Positions 9,201-19,582 are shown, counted from the stretch's first letter. The stretch is DNA of 64,000 bases from Acidobacteriota bacterium (GCA_019242475.1 JAFAVK010000015.1:1-64000); one strand, 5' to 3'. The notes: generated from the letters alone by a model not told the origin. A program made the numbers and translations.

Positions 9201-10750
9201 GAGACGAAGGCGAAGAGGGCCGACTGTAGTTCGAGCGCGGCGCGCACCGCGCGCTCGGGGTCGTCCTCGCGTGCGCCGCGCGCGCCCCAGAGCGCGACGA
9301 ATGCCTCGCCGACGCGCTTCGTCACCTCGCCGCCGTGCGCCTCGACGACCGCGTCCACCAGCGGCCACAGCGAAGACATCAGCTCGCCCACGTCCTCCGC
9401 GTCCAAACCCTCCGTGAGTCGGGCCAGCCCTTCCGCGAGGTCTGCGAAGAGGACGGTCAACTGCCGGCGCTGCTCGGTCGTGTGGTACTTGCGCCCGACG
9501 ACGCTCGGCACGCGCGCGGGTTCGGGCGCGGGGGCCGGCGGGCTCTCGGCCTTCTGACTCTGCGCCGGGGTGTGCAGCGTGTCGGCGCGCAGGTCGAGCA
9601 GACGCGCGACCCGGCGCAGCTCTTCGCGGAACTCCTTCGCCGAAGAGAAGCGGTCTTCGCGCCGCTTGCCGAGCGCGCGCGCGACGAGCACGCAAGCGTC
9701 CGCGGGGACTTCCGCAGCGAGGTCTGTGAGCGAAGGCGGGGCGCCATGCAAAATGGCGACGACGAGGTCGCCGAAGTTCTTCTCCTCGAAAGGGGGGCGG
9801 CCCGTCAGCATCTCGTAGAGCACGCAGCCCAAACTCCAAACGTCCGAGCGGCCGTCGAGTTCCTGCCCGCGCACCTGCTCGGGCGACATGTAGGCGGTCG
9901 TCCCCAACACGACGCCCGAGGCCGTGTTGACCTGCGCGCTCGTCGGCGCCTCCGTGTCCACCGAAGGGACGGGGGCGACCTGCTTGGCGATGCCGAAGTC
10001 GAGTACCTTGACGTGCCCTTCCTCGTCGAGCATGACGTTCTCGGGCTTCACGTCGCGGTGGATGACCCCGGCGGCGTGCGCCTTCTGGAGCGCCCCGGCC
10101 ACCTGCGCGCACACGTCGAGCGCCTCGGCGACGGAGAAGCGCCCCTCCCACATCCGCTCGCGGAGCGTCTTCCCCTCGACGAACTCGGTGACGATGAAGA
10201 GGTGGCCCTGCTCCTCGCCGATCTCGTGGACGGTGAGAATGTTCGGGTGGTTGAGGGCGGAGGCCGCGCGCGCCTCCTGCTCGAAGCGGCGCACCAGCTC
10301 CTCGTCGCGCGCGAAGTGCGCGGGCAGGAGTTTGAGCGCGACGCGGCGGCCGAGCCGCGCATCCTTCGCGAGGTAGACGGTGCCCATGCCGCCCGCGCCG
10401 ATCTTCTCAAGGACGCGGTAGGCGCCGAGCCGGGTGCGGCCCGGCACGACTTCGAGCGGCGTCTGCTCGCCGCCCTTGCGCCTGCGCGGGGAGGACTTCG
10501 AAGGGGAAGACTTGGGCACGGACTTCTTCGACGCGGCGGGCTTCGACGACGACGCTTTACGCGGGCGCGTCTTGAGCGGCGAGTCGGGCGCGGCCGGCTG
10601 CTCGCCCGTCCGGACGAGCGCGTCCACCTCGCGGCGCAGCTCTTCGTCGCCCAGGCAGGCGCCGGCGAGGTAGGCGGCCCGGCGCGCCGGCGCGAGCCCC
10701 ATCGCGTGCTCGTAGATGTGTCTGATCTGCTGAAGTCGCTCGGGCGTCAT
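6197..10750 (-). CDS. Multidomain Ser/Thr protein kinase with cyclase-like, AAA ATPase and TPR regions
   Basis: This is a 1517-residue soluble signalling protein. Residues about 110-370 form a Hanks kinase: glycine loop GAGGMG, Lys140 in VALK, HRD at 231-233, DFG at 251. Residues about 430-600 resemble a class III nucleotide cyclase, but the second metal-binding Asp is replaced (KRVGEAFVALWG) and the usual Asn before Arg is Arg (GDPVRLASRLQ), so it is probably inactive or a sensor. A P-loop ATPase of the AAA_16 type follows (ADAGLGKSRL; Walker B LIYFDDLHWAD), then about 350 residues of TPR repeats. The ATG at 10750 follows GGTGAGG; a GTG 15 bp upstream is possible. Partners are unknown. Confidence 0.9.
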   Translation of the reverse strand: MTPERLQQIRHIYEHAMGLAPARRAAYLAGACLGDEELRREVDALVRTGEQPAAPDSPLKTRPRKASSSKPAASKKSVPKSSPSKSSPRRRKGGEQTPLEVVPGRTRLGAYRVLEKIGAGGMGTVYLAKDARLGRRVALKLLPAHFARDEELVRRFEQEARAASALNHPNILTVHEIGEEQGHLFIVTEFVEGKTLRERMWEGRFSVAEALDVCAQVAGALQKAHAAGVIHRDVKPENVMLDEEGHVKVLDFGIAKQVAPVPSVDTEAPTSAQVNTASGVVLGTTAYMSPEQVRGQELDGRSDVWSLGCVLYEMLTGRPPFEEKNFGDLVVAILHGAPPSLTDLAAEVPADACVLVARALGKRREDRFSSAKEFREELRRVARLLDLRADTLHTPAQSQKAESPPAPAPEPARVPSVVGRKYHTTEQRRQLTVLFADLAEGLARLTEGLDAEDVGELMSSLWPLVDAVVEAHGGEVTKRVGEAFVALWGARGAREDDPERAVRAALELQSALFAFVSEGEAEGSNGGGEEARLMRAGVSTGLVLLGEVGVTGELTVTGDPVRLASRLQQEAPVGGVLISHDTYRHVRGVFDVLPPGTLHTGGRSGPVQFYNVQRAKRRAFRVQTRGVEGVETKMIGRRAELRRLTDTLEAVFEDGELQVVTVLADAGLGKSRLLYEFSNWVELLPDVWYVFNARAGESDQGLPYSLVRDLFSFRFEIQDSDPPEVAREKLERGMLSMCKGAAEAEVLMRAHFIGQLIGFDYSASPHVSGIRDDARQVRDRAFRYAARFFSDIARDLPVLIYFDDLHWADDGSLDFVDYLALHCAHDRAMLLCLARPALLERRPAWGEGRERHTRLSLQPLSKKESRQLFEEILRHAQGIPNELRELVVGGAEGNPFYVEELIKMLIDQHVIVTGSDEWSVDATRLGEVQVPPTLTGVLQARLDRLTPEEKTVLQRASVIGRVFWDDAVEHLGAGVTAPVRRVTTREPFSRQHVPPDDAIDVGRVLESLRGKELVYRREAAAFAGAREYIFKHALLRDVTYESVLKRERREYHRRAADWLARHSGGRVGEYAGLIAEHFERAGAPEDAAEWYGRAGRQARETYAPETAIRYYRKALGFLGAGGAVTEPEDELALNALRMEWFEGLGEVLRVQARYSEAVEAYREMRAAAEALQSAPAQARAWNEIALVQSSQGDNRTCFESTQRAEMLARAAGVTGPAAGVELARALNLQSQVCSRLGDARAAMMLADRALSLVDKLGDEGRRVRAECLKSLGMAYHMLGQFQQAEEFKSLSLDIYRELGDRRYVGNLLNSLGETARLRGDYAAAFARYSEALQIAREIGNRNGEILYLSNLGAARNGLGEHEEAESDLRQTIELATAAGYVGLSENYRFLAEALLGRGSLAEAKGAALRALELGREIENHEHLAEAWRVLGLVASNSESAIEVGGETRDPASCFSQSLSIFARIQMEAERARTLRDWARHELAHGDPERGRQLLAEARDSFRRLQMELELERTPEEQ

Positions 10751-10932
10751 CGAGCTGCGCCTCACCCGGAAGGCTTGTCCTTTGCCGCGCGTCGTCCCGG
10801 CGGGTTCTTTCGGCGAGCGCGCATTGTAGCACCTCGGCGGCGCGCACGTTTGTCCAATCTAATCTGATTTTTTTGCACGCCGCGAAACATTTTCGGCCCG
10901 CGCGCCATTAAGAGTTGAACTCACCCCGCAAA

Positions 10933-10971
10933 GAAGGGGCGGGGTTCCTCGCACAGAAGCCCCGCCCCTTC
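10933..10971 (-). terminator. Terminator of the heat-shock operon
   Basis: A 12-bp GC-rich stem (10933-10944 with 10960-10971) lies just past the hspR stop, with a short T-rich run on the minus strand. Confidence 0.6.
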
Positions 10972-10992
10972 CCCACACGTCTACGATTGTTT

Positions 10993-11400
10993 TCAGCCGC
11001 GCGGATTCGTCTGCGCGCGCCGCCGGAGCACGGCCGTGCGCGACGCGGGGACGAGCGCGCCCGCCTCGGGCGGCGGCGGCTCCGTCAGGTGCGTGAACTC
11101 CTCGGCGTGCGATTGCAGGTACGAGAAGAAGCGCTCGAACTCGCGCTGCATCGCGTCCATCTTCTCACGCATGTTGAGGATGATCTCGACGCCCGCGAGA
11201 TTCACCCCGAGGTCGCGCGTCAAAGACAGGATGACTTCGAGCCGCGCCAAATCCTCGTCCGTGTAGAGCCGCGTGTTCCCCTCCGACCGCGAAGGCTTCA
11301 AAAGCCCCTCGCGCTCGTAGAGCCTCAACGTCTGCGGGTGAATCTCGTACTGAGTCGCCACCGCGCTGATCGTGTACGTCCCGCCCTTACGCCGTTTCAT
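10993..11400 (-). CDS. hspR: MerR-family heat-shock repressor HspR
   Basis: This 135-residue DNA-binding protein has an N-terminal MerR helix-turn-helix (YTISAVATQYEIHPQTLRLY, RSEGNTRLYTDEDL) and a coiled dimerisation helix, then a Pro-rich tail. HspR in actinobacteria represses the dnaK operon by binding HAIR inverted repeats with DnaK as co-repressor. Here it is the last gene of dnaK-dnaJ-hspR, which supports that role directly. I chose the ATG at 11400 because the upstream in-frame extension lies inside a tandem-repeat element. A HAIR half-like sequence (ATTCAAG) lies below the dnaK -10 box. Confidence 0.85.
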   Translation of the reverse strand: MKRRKGGTYTISAVATQYEIHPQTLRLYEREGLLKPSRSEGNTRLYTDEDLARLEVILSLTRDLGVNLAGVEIILNMREKMDAMQREFERFFSYLQSHAEEFTHLTEPPPPEAGALVPASRTAVLRRRAQTNPRG

Positions 11401-11401
11401 A

Positions 11402-11488
11402 GGATTTTTGATTTTAGATTTTTGATTTGCGATTTGAAGAACGCGGGCGGCCCGACCTCTCCAAATCAAAAATCAAAAATCGCAAATC
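11402..11488. repeat. GATTTTT 7-bp two-armed palindrome between dnaJ and hspR
   Basis: The left arm has five 7-bp units of GATTTTT type (11403-11437). The right arm has four complementary units (11461-11488: CCAAATC, AAAAATC twice, GCAAATC). It starts 6 bp after the dnaJ stop and reaches the hspR start, so any structure forms within the operon mRNA. Confidence 0.85.
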
Positions 11489-11494
11489 CAACAT

Positions 11495-12670
11495 CTACTC
11501 CAGCCCCATCGCCACGCGCGGGTTCTCCGGGTTGAGCTGCGCGTAGCGCTTGAAGAGTTCCTTGGTCTCTTCCGAGATGACCTTCGGCAGGGTGACCTGG
11601 ACTTCGACGAACTGGTCGCCGCGCGCCTGCGGGTTTCTTAAAGAAGGGATGCCGCGCTCGCGCATGCGGAACTGCGCGCCCGACTGCGTCCCCGGAGGAA
11701 TCTTGAGCTGCGCCTTGCCCTCGATGGTCGGCACCTCGATCTTCGCGCCGAGCGCCGCCTCGGCAATCGTCACCGGCACCTTCACGTAGATGTTGTCGCC
11801 CTTGCGCGTGAAGTGCTTGTGCTTGCCGACGTTCGTGATGATGAAGAGGTCGCCGGCCGGGGCGCCCATCCGGCCGCCCTCGCCCTTGCCCGGAATCCTC
11901 ACGCGCGAGCCCGTGTCCACGCCCGCCGGAATCCTGACCTTCACCGTCTCGGCCTTCGGCACCGTCCCCTTGCCGTTGCAGAGCGCGCACGGCGGGCGGC
12001 GCTTGCCCGCGCCGCCGCAGTCCGGGCACTCCTGCGCGAACCTGAGACGCCCGCCCGCCTTCTGCACCTGCCCCGAGCCGTGGCAGGTCGGGCAGGTGAT
12101 GGGGTTGCCGCCCGTGTCGCCCGCGCCGTTGCAGCGCGGGCACTGCTCGGAGCGGTTGACCGTGATGTTCGTCGTCAAGCCCTGGACGGCCTCCTCGAAC
12201 GAGAGCGCGAGCGGCATCTCGATGTCGGCGCCCTTCTGCGGGACGGGGCGCGGCGGCTCCTTCTCGGCTGCGCCTCCGCCGAACAGCTCCGAGAAGATGT
12301 CGCGGAACGAAGAGCCGCCGCCCGCCGAAGAGGAGGTCGTCGTGTTGCCCCAATCGAAGCCCGCGAAGTCGAAGGGCACGCCCGCGCCGTGCCCGCCCGC
12401 GCCTCCGCCCGGCCCCGCAGCGCCGCGCGCGGCGGCGTCGGCCAACTGGTCGGAGTAGGAGCCGAAGCGGTCGTAGACCTTGCGCTTCTTCTCGTCGGAG
12501 AGCACCTCGTGCGCCTCCGTGATCTTCTTGAAGCGCTCCTCGGCCGCCTTGTCGCCCGGGTTCACGTCCGGGTGGTACTTGCGCGCGAGCCGGCGGTAAG
12601 CCTTCTTAATCTCCTCCGGCTTCGCGTCCCGCTTGACGCCCAGAACTTGGTAGAAGTCTTCTTTTGCCAT
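11495..12670 (-). CDS. dnaJ: Chaperone DnaJ (Hsp40, type I)
   Basis: This 391-residue co-chaperone stimulates DnaK ATP hydrolysis and delivers substrates in the cytoplasm. The J domain carries HPD at residues 33-35. A Gly-rich region (about 82-130) follows. Four CxxCxGxG zinc motifs start at residue 177 ([32 protein letters not shown]). The two C-terminal substrate-binding domains are complete. It lies 93 bp after dnaK; a palindromic repeat fills the gap. No grpE lies between them, unlike the actinobacterial dnaK-grpE-dnaJ-hspR order. Confidence 0.95.
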   Translation of the reverse strand: MAKEDFYQVLGVKRDAKPEEIKKAYRRLARKYHPDVNPGDKAAEERFKKITEAHEVLSDEKKRKVYDRFGSYSDQLADAAARGAAGPGGGAGGHGAGVPFDFAGFDWGNTTTSSSAGGGSSFRDIFSELFGGGAAEKEPPRPVPQKGADIEMPLALSFEEAVQGLTTNITVNRSEQCPRCNGAGDTGGNPITCPTCHGSGQVQKAGGRLRFAQECPDCGGAGKRRPPCALCNGKGTVPKAETVKVRIPAGVDTGSRVRIPGKGEGGRMGAPAGDLFIITNVGKHKHFTRKGDNIYVKVPVTIAEAALGAKIEVPTIEGKAQLKIPPGTQSGAQFRMRERGIPSLRNPQARGDQFVEVQVTLPKVISEETKELFKRYAQLNPENPRVAMGLE

Positions 12671-12679
12671 TTGGTCTGA

Positions 12680-12763
12680 GACGGGCAGACGCGGTGACGG
12701 GGAGACGGGGCGAAAGCAACTTCCGATTTACTCCCCGTCTCCCCGTCTCCCTGTCACCCCGTC

Positions 12764-12764
<1 letters not shown>
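12680..12764. repeat. CCCCGTCT 8-bp two-armed palindrome between dnaK and dnaJ
   Basis: Right arm 12733-12764 is four 8-bp units (CCCCGTCT twice, CCCTGTCA, CCCCGTCC). Left arm 12680-12710 is the imperfect complement. It touches the dnaK stop codon (12764-12766) and fills the dnaK-dnaJ spacer. The period is 8 rather than 7. Confidence 0.8.
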
Positions 12765-14698
<1,934 letters not shown>

Positions 14699-14848
14699 GT
14701 TTTCTGCCTCTCCCGATTTTCTAGCCGCGCGGCCCCCTTCAAACGGAGCCCCCAGCCGCGTGCCGCAGTCAGTTGCCTGCCGTGGCCCTTTGCGCCCTGC
14801 GCCGAGCCCTCTCGAAGGGGCTCGGCGGGCGCTCCGGCGACCTTGAAT

Positions 14849-14885
14849 GCGCCGCTAATATAATATGTGAGCCCCTTCTTGTCAA
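14849..14885 (-). promoter_or_regulatory. Sigma70-type promoter of dnaK, with a HAIR half-like site
   Basis: On the minus strand the -35 is TTGACA (14880-14885), exactly 17 bp from the -10 TATATT (14857-14862). The sequence ATTCAAG, one base from the HAIR half site ACTCAAG, lies 8 bp downstream of the -10. A full HAIR dyad is not visible. HspR control is inferred from the operon. Confidence 0.7.
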
Positions 14886-14954
14886 CTTTTAGTAGCAGAA
14901 CTCCCTCCGCACGTTGCCCGGCGCAAGTCTTTAGAAATTAACGGATTAGCCCCT

Positions 14955-15569
14955 TCACCCCGCCGACTCGCGCTGCTGCCGGTCTTCGTTCAGCAGTCTC
15001 GAAGTCCAGAAGACGTAGTGGATGCCCGAGACGACGGCGAAGGAGAAGACGGTCGTGTAGACGGTCGGCAGGTACCCGCGCAGGGGCGGGAAGCTGGCGG
15101 CGATGAGGATGAGGACGACGGCGCCGATCTGGACGGTCGTGTTGGCCTTGCCGAGCCAGGAGGGCTTAAAACCCCGGAAACCCGTGACGACGTTGATGGT
15201 CGCGGCGCCGACGACGATAAAAACGTCGCGGCTGATGACGGCCGCCGTCACCCAGAAGGGGACTGGGAGGTGGCGCGGGTGCGGCTGGACGAGCGCCTCG
15301 GCGGCCATGATCGAGGGCATTGAGAGCGTGATGAAGGAGGTGACGAGGAGGAGTTTGTCGGCGATGGGGTCGAGAATCTGCCCGAGCGGCGAGTATTGAT
15401 TGAACTTGCGGGCGAAGAGCCCGTCCAGCCCGTCCGTCACGCCCGCGACGACGAAGACGGCCAGCGCCCAACCGAACCTCTGGTAGTAGAGCGCGCCCAC
15501 GAAGACCGGGGTGAGCCCCATGCGCACCACGGTCAGGAGGTTCGGGACGGTGACGACTTTGGAGGCCAT
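14955..15569 (-). CDS. pgsA: CDP-diacylglycerol--glycerol-3-phosphate 3-phosphatidyltransferase
   Basis: This 204-residue integral membrane enzyme makes phosphatidylglycerophosphate, the committed step to anionic phospholipids. The CDP-alcohol phosphatidyltransferase motif is complete: DGLDGLFAR, then eight residues, then GQILDPIAD. Several hydrophobic segments follow. The ATG at 15569 sits at the edge of a tandem-repeat element that separates it from the upstream phosphoesterase gene. The family also includes phosphatidylserine and cardiolipin synthases, but length and motif spacing favour PgsA. Confidence 0.85.
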   Translation of the reverse strand: MASKVVTVPNLLTVVRMGLTPVFVGALYYQRFGWALAVFVVAGVTDGLDGLFARKFNQYSPLGQILDPIADKLLLVTSFITLSMPSIMAAEALVQPHPRHLPVPFWVTAAVISRDVFIVVGAATINVVTGFRGFKPSWLGKANTTVQIGAVVLILIAASFPPLRGYLPTVYTTVFSFAVVSGIHYVFWTSRLLNEDRQQRESAG

Positions 15570-15571
15570 AA

Positions 15572-15651
15572 AAAGGTCAAAGTTCAGAGTTTAAAGTTCA
15601 AAGTCAAAAGCAGGCTCTCGAACTTTGAACCTTGAACTTTGAACTTTGAAC
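15572..15651. repeat. AACTTTG 7-bp two-armed palindrome
   Basis: The left arm has CAAAGTT-type units (15578-15605). The right arm has AACTTTG, AACCTTG, AACTTTG, AACTTTG (15621-15648), the reverse complement. It abuts the TAG stop of the phosphoesterase gene and fills the spacer before pgsA. Confidence 0.85.
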
Positions 15652-16508
15652 TAGTCCGCGCGGCGCAGCGTCAGCAGAGAGACTTCGGGCAGGCAGCCGT
15701 AGCGGACGGGCAGGACGACCGTGCCGAGGCCGCGTGTGACGTAAATCTGCGTCTCGCCGCGGCGGCCGAGGCCGCGCAGGATGCGGCGGCGGACGCGCCC
15801 AGAGGCAGAGCGCTCGGAGCGCCAGGTGACTTGGCCGCCGTGCGTGTGGCCGGAGAGCACGAGGTCGCAGCCCGCACGGGCGGCGCGGCGCAGAATCACG
15901 GGGTTGTGCGCCAGAAGCAGCTTCATCTCGTCGGCGGAGGAGCCCGCGAGCGCGAGCGGCAAGTCTTCGAGGCCGACCATCGTGTCCTGCACGCCGGCGA
16001 GCCAGAAGGAGGCGCCGCGGTCTTCAAAACGGAGCCCTTCGTTGTTGAGCACGCGGATGCCGGCGAGCGTGAAGAGGTCTGTGACGAGGTCTGCGTCCAC
16101 CCAGTTGTCGTGGTTGCCGAGGCAGGCGTAGACGCCGCGCCGCGCCTTCAGTTTCCCGAGCATCTCGGCGCAGGGCTGGACGTACTCGCGCTCGTGCGAG
16201 ACGTAGTCGCCGGTCAGGGCGACGATGTCCGGCTGGAGGCTGTTGGCGACCTCGACGGCGCGCTCGACCTGCTCGCGGCCAGTGAAAGGGCTGTGGTGGA
16301 TGTCCGAGAGGTGGACGATTCTCAAGCCGTCCAACTCGCGCGGCAGGCGCTTGAGTCCGACGGCGTGGCGCTCGACGGAGAGCTGGTAGGGCTCTGCGAA
16401 GGCCGCGCGCGCAATCTGAGCCAGCCCGGAAGCGATTGTGCGCAGGGGAGTCGTGCGCCCGGCGCCAGCGACACGTCGCCGCTCTCTCCAGTTGGTGATT
16501 GTTGCCAT
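15651..16508 (-). CDS. Calcineurin-like metallophosphoesterase (YkuE type)
   Basis: This 285-residue protein has the full dinuclear metal-binding set of the superfamily: LSDIHHSPF, LTGDYV, LGNHDNW, LAHNP and SGHTHGGQV. The layout (short N-terminal basic segment, then the catalytic domain) matches the YkuE/LpxH-like group that acts on cell-envelope phosphoesters, but the substrate cannot be told from sequence. The start at 16508 (ATG) is the first in a good position. The stop codon touches a 7-bp tandem repeat. Confidence 0.8.
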   Translation of the reverse strand: MATITNWRERRRVAGAGRTTPLRTIASGLAQIARAAFAEPYQLSVERHAVGLKRLPRELDGLRIVHLSDIHHSPFTGREQVERAVEVANSLQPDIVALTGDYVSHEREYVQPCAEMLGKLKARRGVYACLGNHDNWVDADLVTDLFTLAGIRVLNNEGLRFEDRGASFWLAGVQDTMVGLEDLPLALAGSSADEMKLLLAHNPVILRRAARAGCDLVLSGHTHGGQVTWRSERSASGRVRRRILRGLGRRGETQIYVTRGLGTVVLPVRYGCLPEVSLLTLRRAD

Positions 16509-16690
16509 CTTCGTCTGTGTCGGTTTAAAGGAGTGCCTGAAAAACTTTGCGAGGCCCCACTTCCCTTCACCCTGGCCCGCTTTTCAAAGCCCGCGAATTA
16601 TATGAATCCGAGCCCCCGGATGCAAGGCCGCCGGCATCCTTTCCGGCGACACTTCCGTAACATTTCGGTTGCGCGACGGTACACGGCGCC

Positions 16691-18523
16691 TCATTTCAAA
16701 GGCCAGAAGTATGGGACGAGGAGCATGACGATGGCGAAGACGGCAATCGTCAAAATCGAGCCGACCTTGACGAAGTCGAGGAAGCGGTAGCGGCCGGGCG
16801 TGTAGATGAGGACGCAGGCCGGCTCCAGGGGGGTGAGGAACGAGCAGGAGGCGGCGTAGGTGACGGCGACGGCGAAGGCGCGCGGGTTGAGGCCGAGCGC
16901 GAGCGCGGTCTTGACGGCGATGGGGAGGACGACGAGCGCGGCCGCCTGGTTCGACATCGGCTGCGTGAGCGCCACGGTCATTGCGAAGAAGCCGGCGAGG
17001 ACGGCGAGGCCGCCGTAGGACTGGAAGTTGTTGACGATCATGTCGGCGAGGTACTGGTCGGCCTTCGTCTTCTCCATCGCCGTGCCGAAAGAGATCATCC
17101 CGGCGATGAGGACGATGAGGCGCCAGTCGATGAGTTCGTAGACCTCTTGCAGCAGCACGGCGCGCGAGGCCAGCAGGATGAGCACGCCGAAGAGCACGGC
17201 GACGGCGAGCGGCGCCTGCGGCAGGTGCAGGACGGAGAAGAAGAGGAAGACGAGGAAGGCGCCGACCGCCCACCAGCGCTTGCCCGCGCGCTCGCGCTGC
17301 TCCTGCAAGCCACCTTCGAGCAGGAGGACGTGGCCGTCCGACGTGAGGCGCTCGACGCACCCCTTCGTCCCCTGCACGAGCAGCACGTCGCCGAAGCGCA
17401 GCGTGACGGTCGAGAGCTTCGTCAGGAGCGCCATCCCGTGGCGGTTGATGGCGAGCACGGTCAGGTCGTAGCGGTCGCGGAAGTTGAGGCTGCGCAGCGT
17501 CCGCCCGTTCATCTCCGAGCCGCGCAAGACCATCACCTCGAAGAGCCCCCCGCCCTTGCCTTCGAGGTCGTGCGGCTGTAGCTCGAAGTCCGGGCGGATC
17601 TCGATGCCGGCCTCCTCCTTGACGCGCAGGATGTCCTCCATCCGCCCCTGCACGAGCAGCAGGTCGCCCTCGCGTAAGACCTCCTCGCCGCGCGGCGGCA
17701 GACGCCCCTGCGTCCCGCGGATGATGCCGATGACGGTGAGGTCGAGCATCTCGCTCAGGTTTCCCTCTTCCAGCGTCTTCCCCGCGAGCGGCGAGCCCTC
17801 GACGACGACCACCTCCGAGATGTACTGCCGCATCCCGTACTGCTCGACCAAAGAGTCGGCCGAGCCGCGCGCGGGCAGGAGCCGCAGGCCGAGCAGGAGC
17901 ATGTAGAGCATCCCGACGACGACGATGGCGATGCCGACCGGCGTCAGCTCGAACATCGTGAAGGGCGCGAGCGGCTGCGGGCCGATGTTGAAACGTTGCA
18001 GCAGCTCCTGATTCTGCCCGAGCTTGGCGAGCGCGCCCGAGACGGCGAGGTTGGTCGAGGTGCCGATGAGCGTGCAGGTGCCGCCGAGGATGGCGCCGAA
18101 GGCGAGCGGCATCAGAAGCTTCGACGGCTGGACGCGCGCGCGCTGCGCGATGCCGAGGACGACGGGGACGAACATCGCCGTCGTCGTCGTGTTCTTCATC
18201 ACGGAGGCGCAGGCGGCGGCCGTGAACATGATGAGCGTGGTGAGCTTGAACTCGTTCCCGCCCGCGATGCGGTGGAGGCGGCGGCCGACGAGGTCAACGA
18301 CGCCCGTCTTCACAAGGCCGCCGGTCAGCACGAAGAGCCCGGCGATGGTGATGACGATGTCGTTGCCGAAGCCGGCGAACGCCTCCGAGACGTCGAGCGT
18401 CCCAGTCAGGACGAGCCCGATGACGAGGAGGATGGTGACGATGTCGATGGGAATCTTCTCGGTCGCAAACAACACGAGCGCGATGAAGAGGAGGACGAGG
18501 ACGGTGGCGACGGGCTGGGTCAT
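16691..18523 (-). CDS. SLC13-family permease with two RCK_C (TrkA-C) domains
   Basis: This 610-residue membrane transporter belongs to the divalent-anion:sodium symporter/arsenite-permease superfamily. About six membrane segments are followed by a cytosolic insert (about residues 205-390) made of two TrkA-C-like domains (EGSPLAGKTLEEG, RGSEMNGRTLRSL), then further membrane segments. This architecture is common in putative Na+/sulfate or dicarboxylate carriers; the RCK_C domains probably bind a regulatory ligand. Substrate is not assignable. It is divergent from the response-regulator gene at 18646. Confidence 0.85.
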   Translation of the reverse strand: MTQPVATVLVLLFIALVLFATEKIPIDIVTILLVIGLVLTGTLDVSEAFAGFGNDIVITIAGLFVLTGGLVKTGVVDLVGRRLHRIAGGNEFKLTTLIMFTAAACASVMKNTTTTAMFVPVVLGIAQRARVQPSKLLMPLAFGAILGGTCTLIGTSTNLAVSGALAKLGQNQELLQRFNIGPQPLAPFTMFELTPVGIAIVVVGMLYMLLLGLRLLPARGSADSLVEQYGMRQYISEVVVVEGSPLAGKTLEEGNLSEMLDLTVIGIIRGTQGRLPPRGEEVLREGDLLLVQGRMEDILRVKEEAGIEIRPDFELQPHDLEGKGGGLFEVMVLRGSEMNGRTLRSLNFRDRYDLTVLAINRHGMALLTKLSTVTLRFGDVLLVQGTKGCVERLTSDGHVLLLEGGLQEQRERAGKRWWAVGAFLVFLFFSVLHLPQAPLAVAVLFGVLILLASRAVLLQEVYELIDWRLIVLIAGMISFGTAMEKTKADQYLADMIVNNFQSYGGLAVLAGFFAMTVALTQPMSNQAAALVVLPIAVKTALALGLNPRAFAVAVTYAASCSFLTPLEPACVLIYTPGRYRFLDFVKVGSILTIAVFAIVMLLVPYFWPLK

Positions 18524-18645
18524 GTGTCTCTTCTGCTATAATCCGGCGGCGGCCTGACATCTTGTCGAAACTGTGGTTTTTGCTTGGCGCGCGGGCGCAA
18601 TTCTACCGCGCCCGGCGCCGGACTTTGCAAGGGGCTTTGACGCTT

Positions 18646-19143
18646 ATGGGCGGACGGCGTGTGCTGGTGATCGAGGATCAGGAAGACCTCGCGGCGCTCT
18701 ACGAGAGCGCGCTCGGGAGGGAGGGCTACGAGGTCTCGAAGGCTTACACGGGCGAGGAGGGCGTCGCGCTCTTCGAGGACAGAGGGGCCGACGCCGTCAT
18801 CCTCGACATGACGCTCCCCGAGATGCACGGCGTGCAGACCTTGCAGACGATTCGGAACATGAACGCCAACGTCCCCGTCGTCGTCGTCACCGGCGAGACG
18901 GCCGACGAGATACGCCAGCAGTGCGAGCGGCTGGGCGTGCAACAGTACCTCTCGAAGCCGGCCGACTACCGCGACATCATGGAGGCGCTCGGCCGCGCGC
19001 TCTCCGACCCGAAGACGACGACCGAGGAGTACCAGGTCATCACCCTCCGCCTCCCCTCCCGCATCGTCAAATGCCTGATGGGCCTCCACGAGAACATCGA
19101 GCGCGCCGTCGAGCTGATCTGCGAGGAGAAGTTCAAGTCTTGA
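18646..19143 (+). CDS. Single-domain response regulator with C-terminal extension
   Basis: This 165-residue protein begins at the ATG preceded by AAGGGG. Residues about 3-120 are a receiver domain: acidic pair EDQED, phospho-acceptor Asp in VILDMTLPEMHG, Thr in VVVTGE and Lys in LSKPAD. A 40-residue tail (TLRLPSRIVKCLMGLHENIERAVELI) is helical and unassigned. There is no DNA-binding output domain, so it probably works by protein contact. Its stop overlaps the TTG start of the next gene by 3 bp (TTGA), implying translational coupling. Confidence 0.85.
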   Translation: MGGRRVLVIEDQEDLAALYESALGREGYEVSKAYTGEEGVALFEDRGADAVILDMTLPEMHGVQTLQTIRNMNANVPVVVVTGETADEIRQQCERLGVQQYLSKPADYRDIMEALGRALSDPKTTTEEYQVITLRLPSRIVKCLMGLHENIERAVELICEEKFKS

Positions 19144-19565
19144 AGAGAGTCTGCCTGCCGGGCCTCATCCTTCTGTCCGCCTTGCTGCTCGCGGGCTGCG
19201 CGTCGAGGCCCGCCAACTTCAAGGAACTCGCCCGAGGGGCCGCCGCCAACGAGAACGTCGTGAAGCTCGGCATCGACCCGACCCGCGCCACGCTCGTCGT
19301 CGTAGACCGACAGCGGAAAATCTTCTTCAAGAACGAATACGTCGGGACTTTGGACAACCCCGGCCCGCTCGCAGAGAAGGTGCGACAGGCGGTCGAGCAG
19401 GAGCGCGCGGCGGCGAAGGGTGGCGAGGCGGCCGCGCACGCCAGCGTCGTCTTCTTCTGCGCGCCCGCCGATTTCAAGTACGGGGACGTGGCCGGCGTGC
19501 GCGACCTCATCAAGGAGACCGGCGGCAACCCCGTCGGCATTACCGGTTGCGACTCGACGCGCTAG
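19140..19565 (+). CDS. ExbD/TolR-like lipoprotein
   Basis: This 141-residue protein starts at a TTG overlapping the previous stop. It has a lipoprotein signal with lipobox LLAGC. The mature part resembles the periplasmic domain of ExbD/TolR: VVVDRQRKIFFKNEYV, a helix, VVFFCAPADFKYGDVAGVRDLIKETGG. Unlike true ExbD it is lipid-anchored, not held by a transmembrane helix. Coupling with a receiver protein is unusual. The fold assignment is from pattern resemblance and is tentative. Confidence 0.65.
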   Translation: MKRVCLPGLILLSALLLAGCASRPANFKELARGAAANENVVKLGIDPTRATLVVVDRQRKIFFKNEYVGTLDNPGPLAEKVRQAVEQERAAAKGGEAAAHASVVFFCAPADFKYGDVAGVRDLIKETGGNPVGITGCDSTR

Positions 19566-19582
19566 CGCCTCTCCACCCGACT

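Noticed and set aside
6822-10151. 1109-codon minus-strand frame inside the kinase gene
   Set aside because: It is a frame-shifted reading of the same strand, Arg/Ala-rich, without any domain.
14838-14870. Complete HAIR (HspR) operator at dnaK
   Set aside because: Only one half-like site (ATTCAAG) is present; the partner half at 7-bp spacing does not match.
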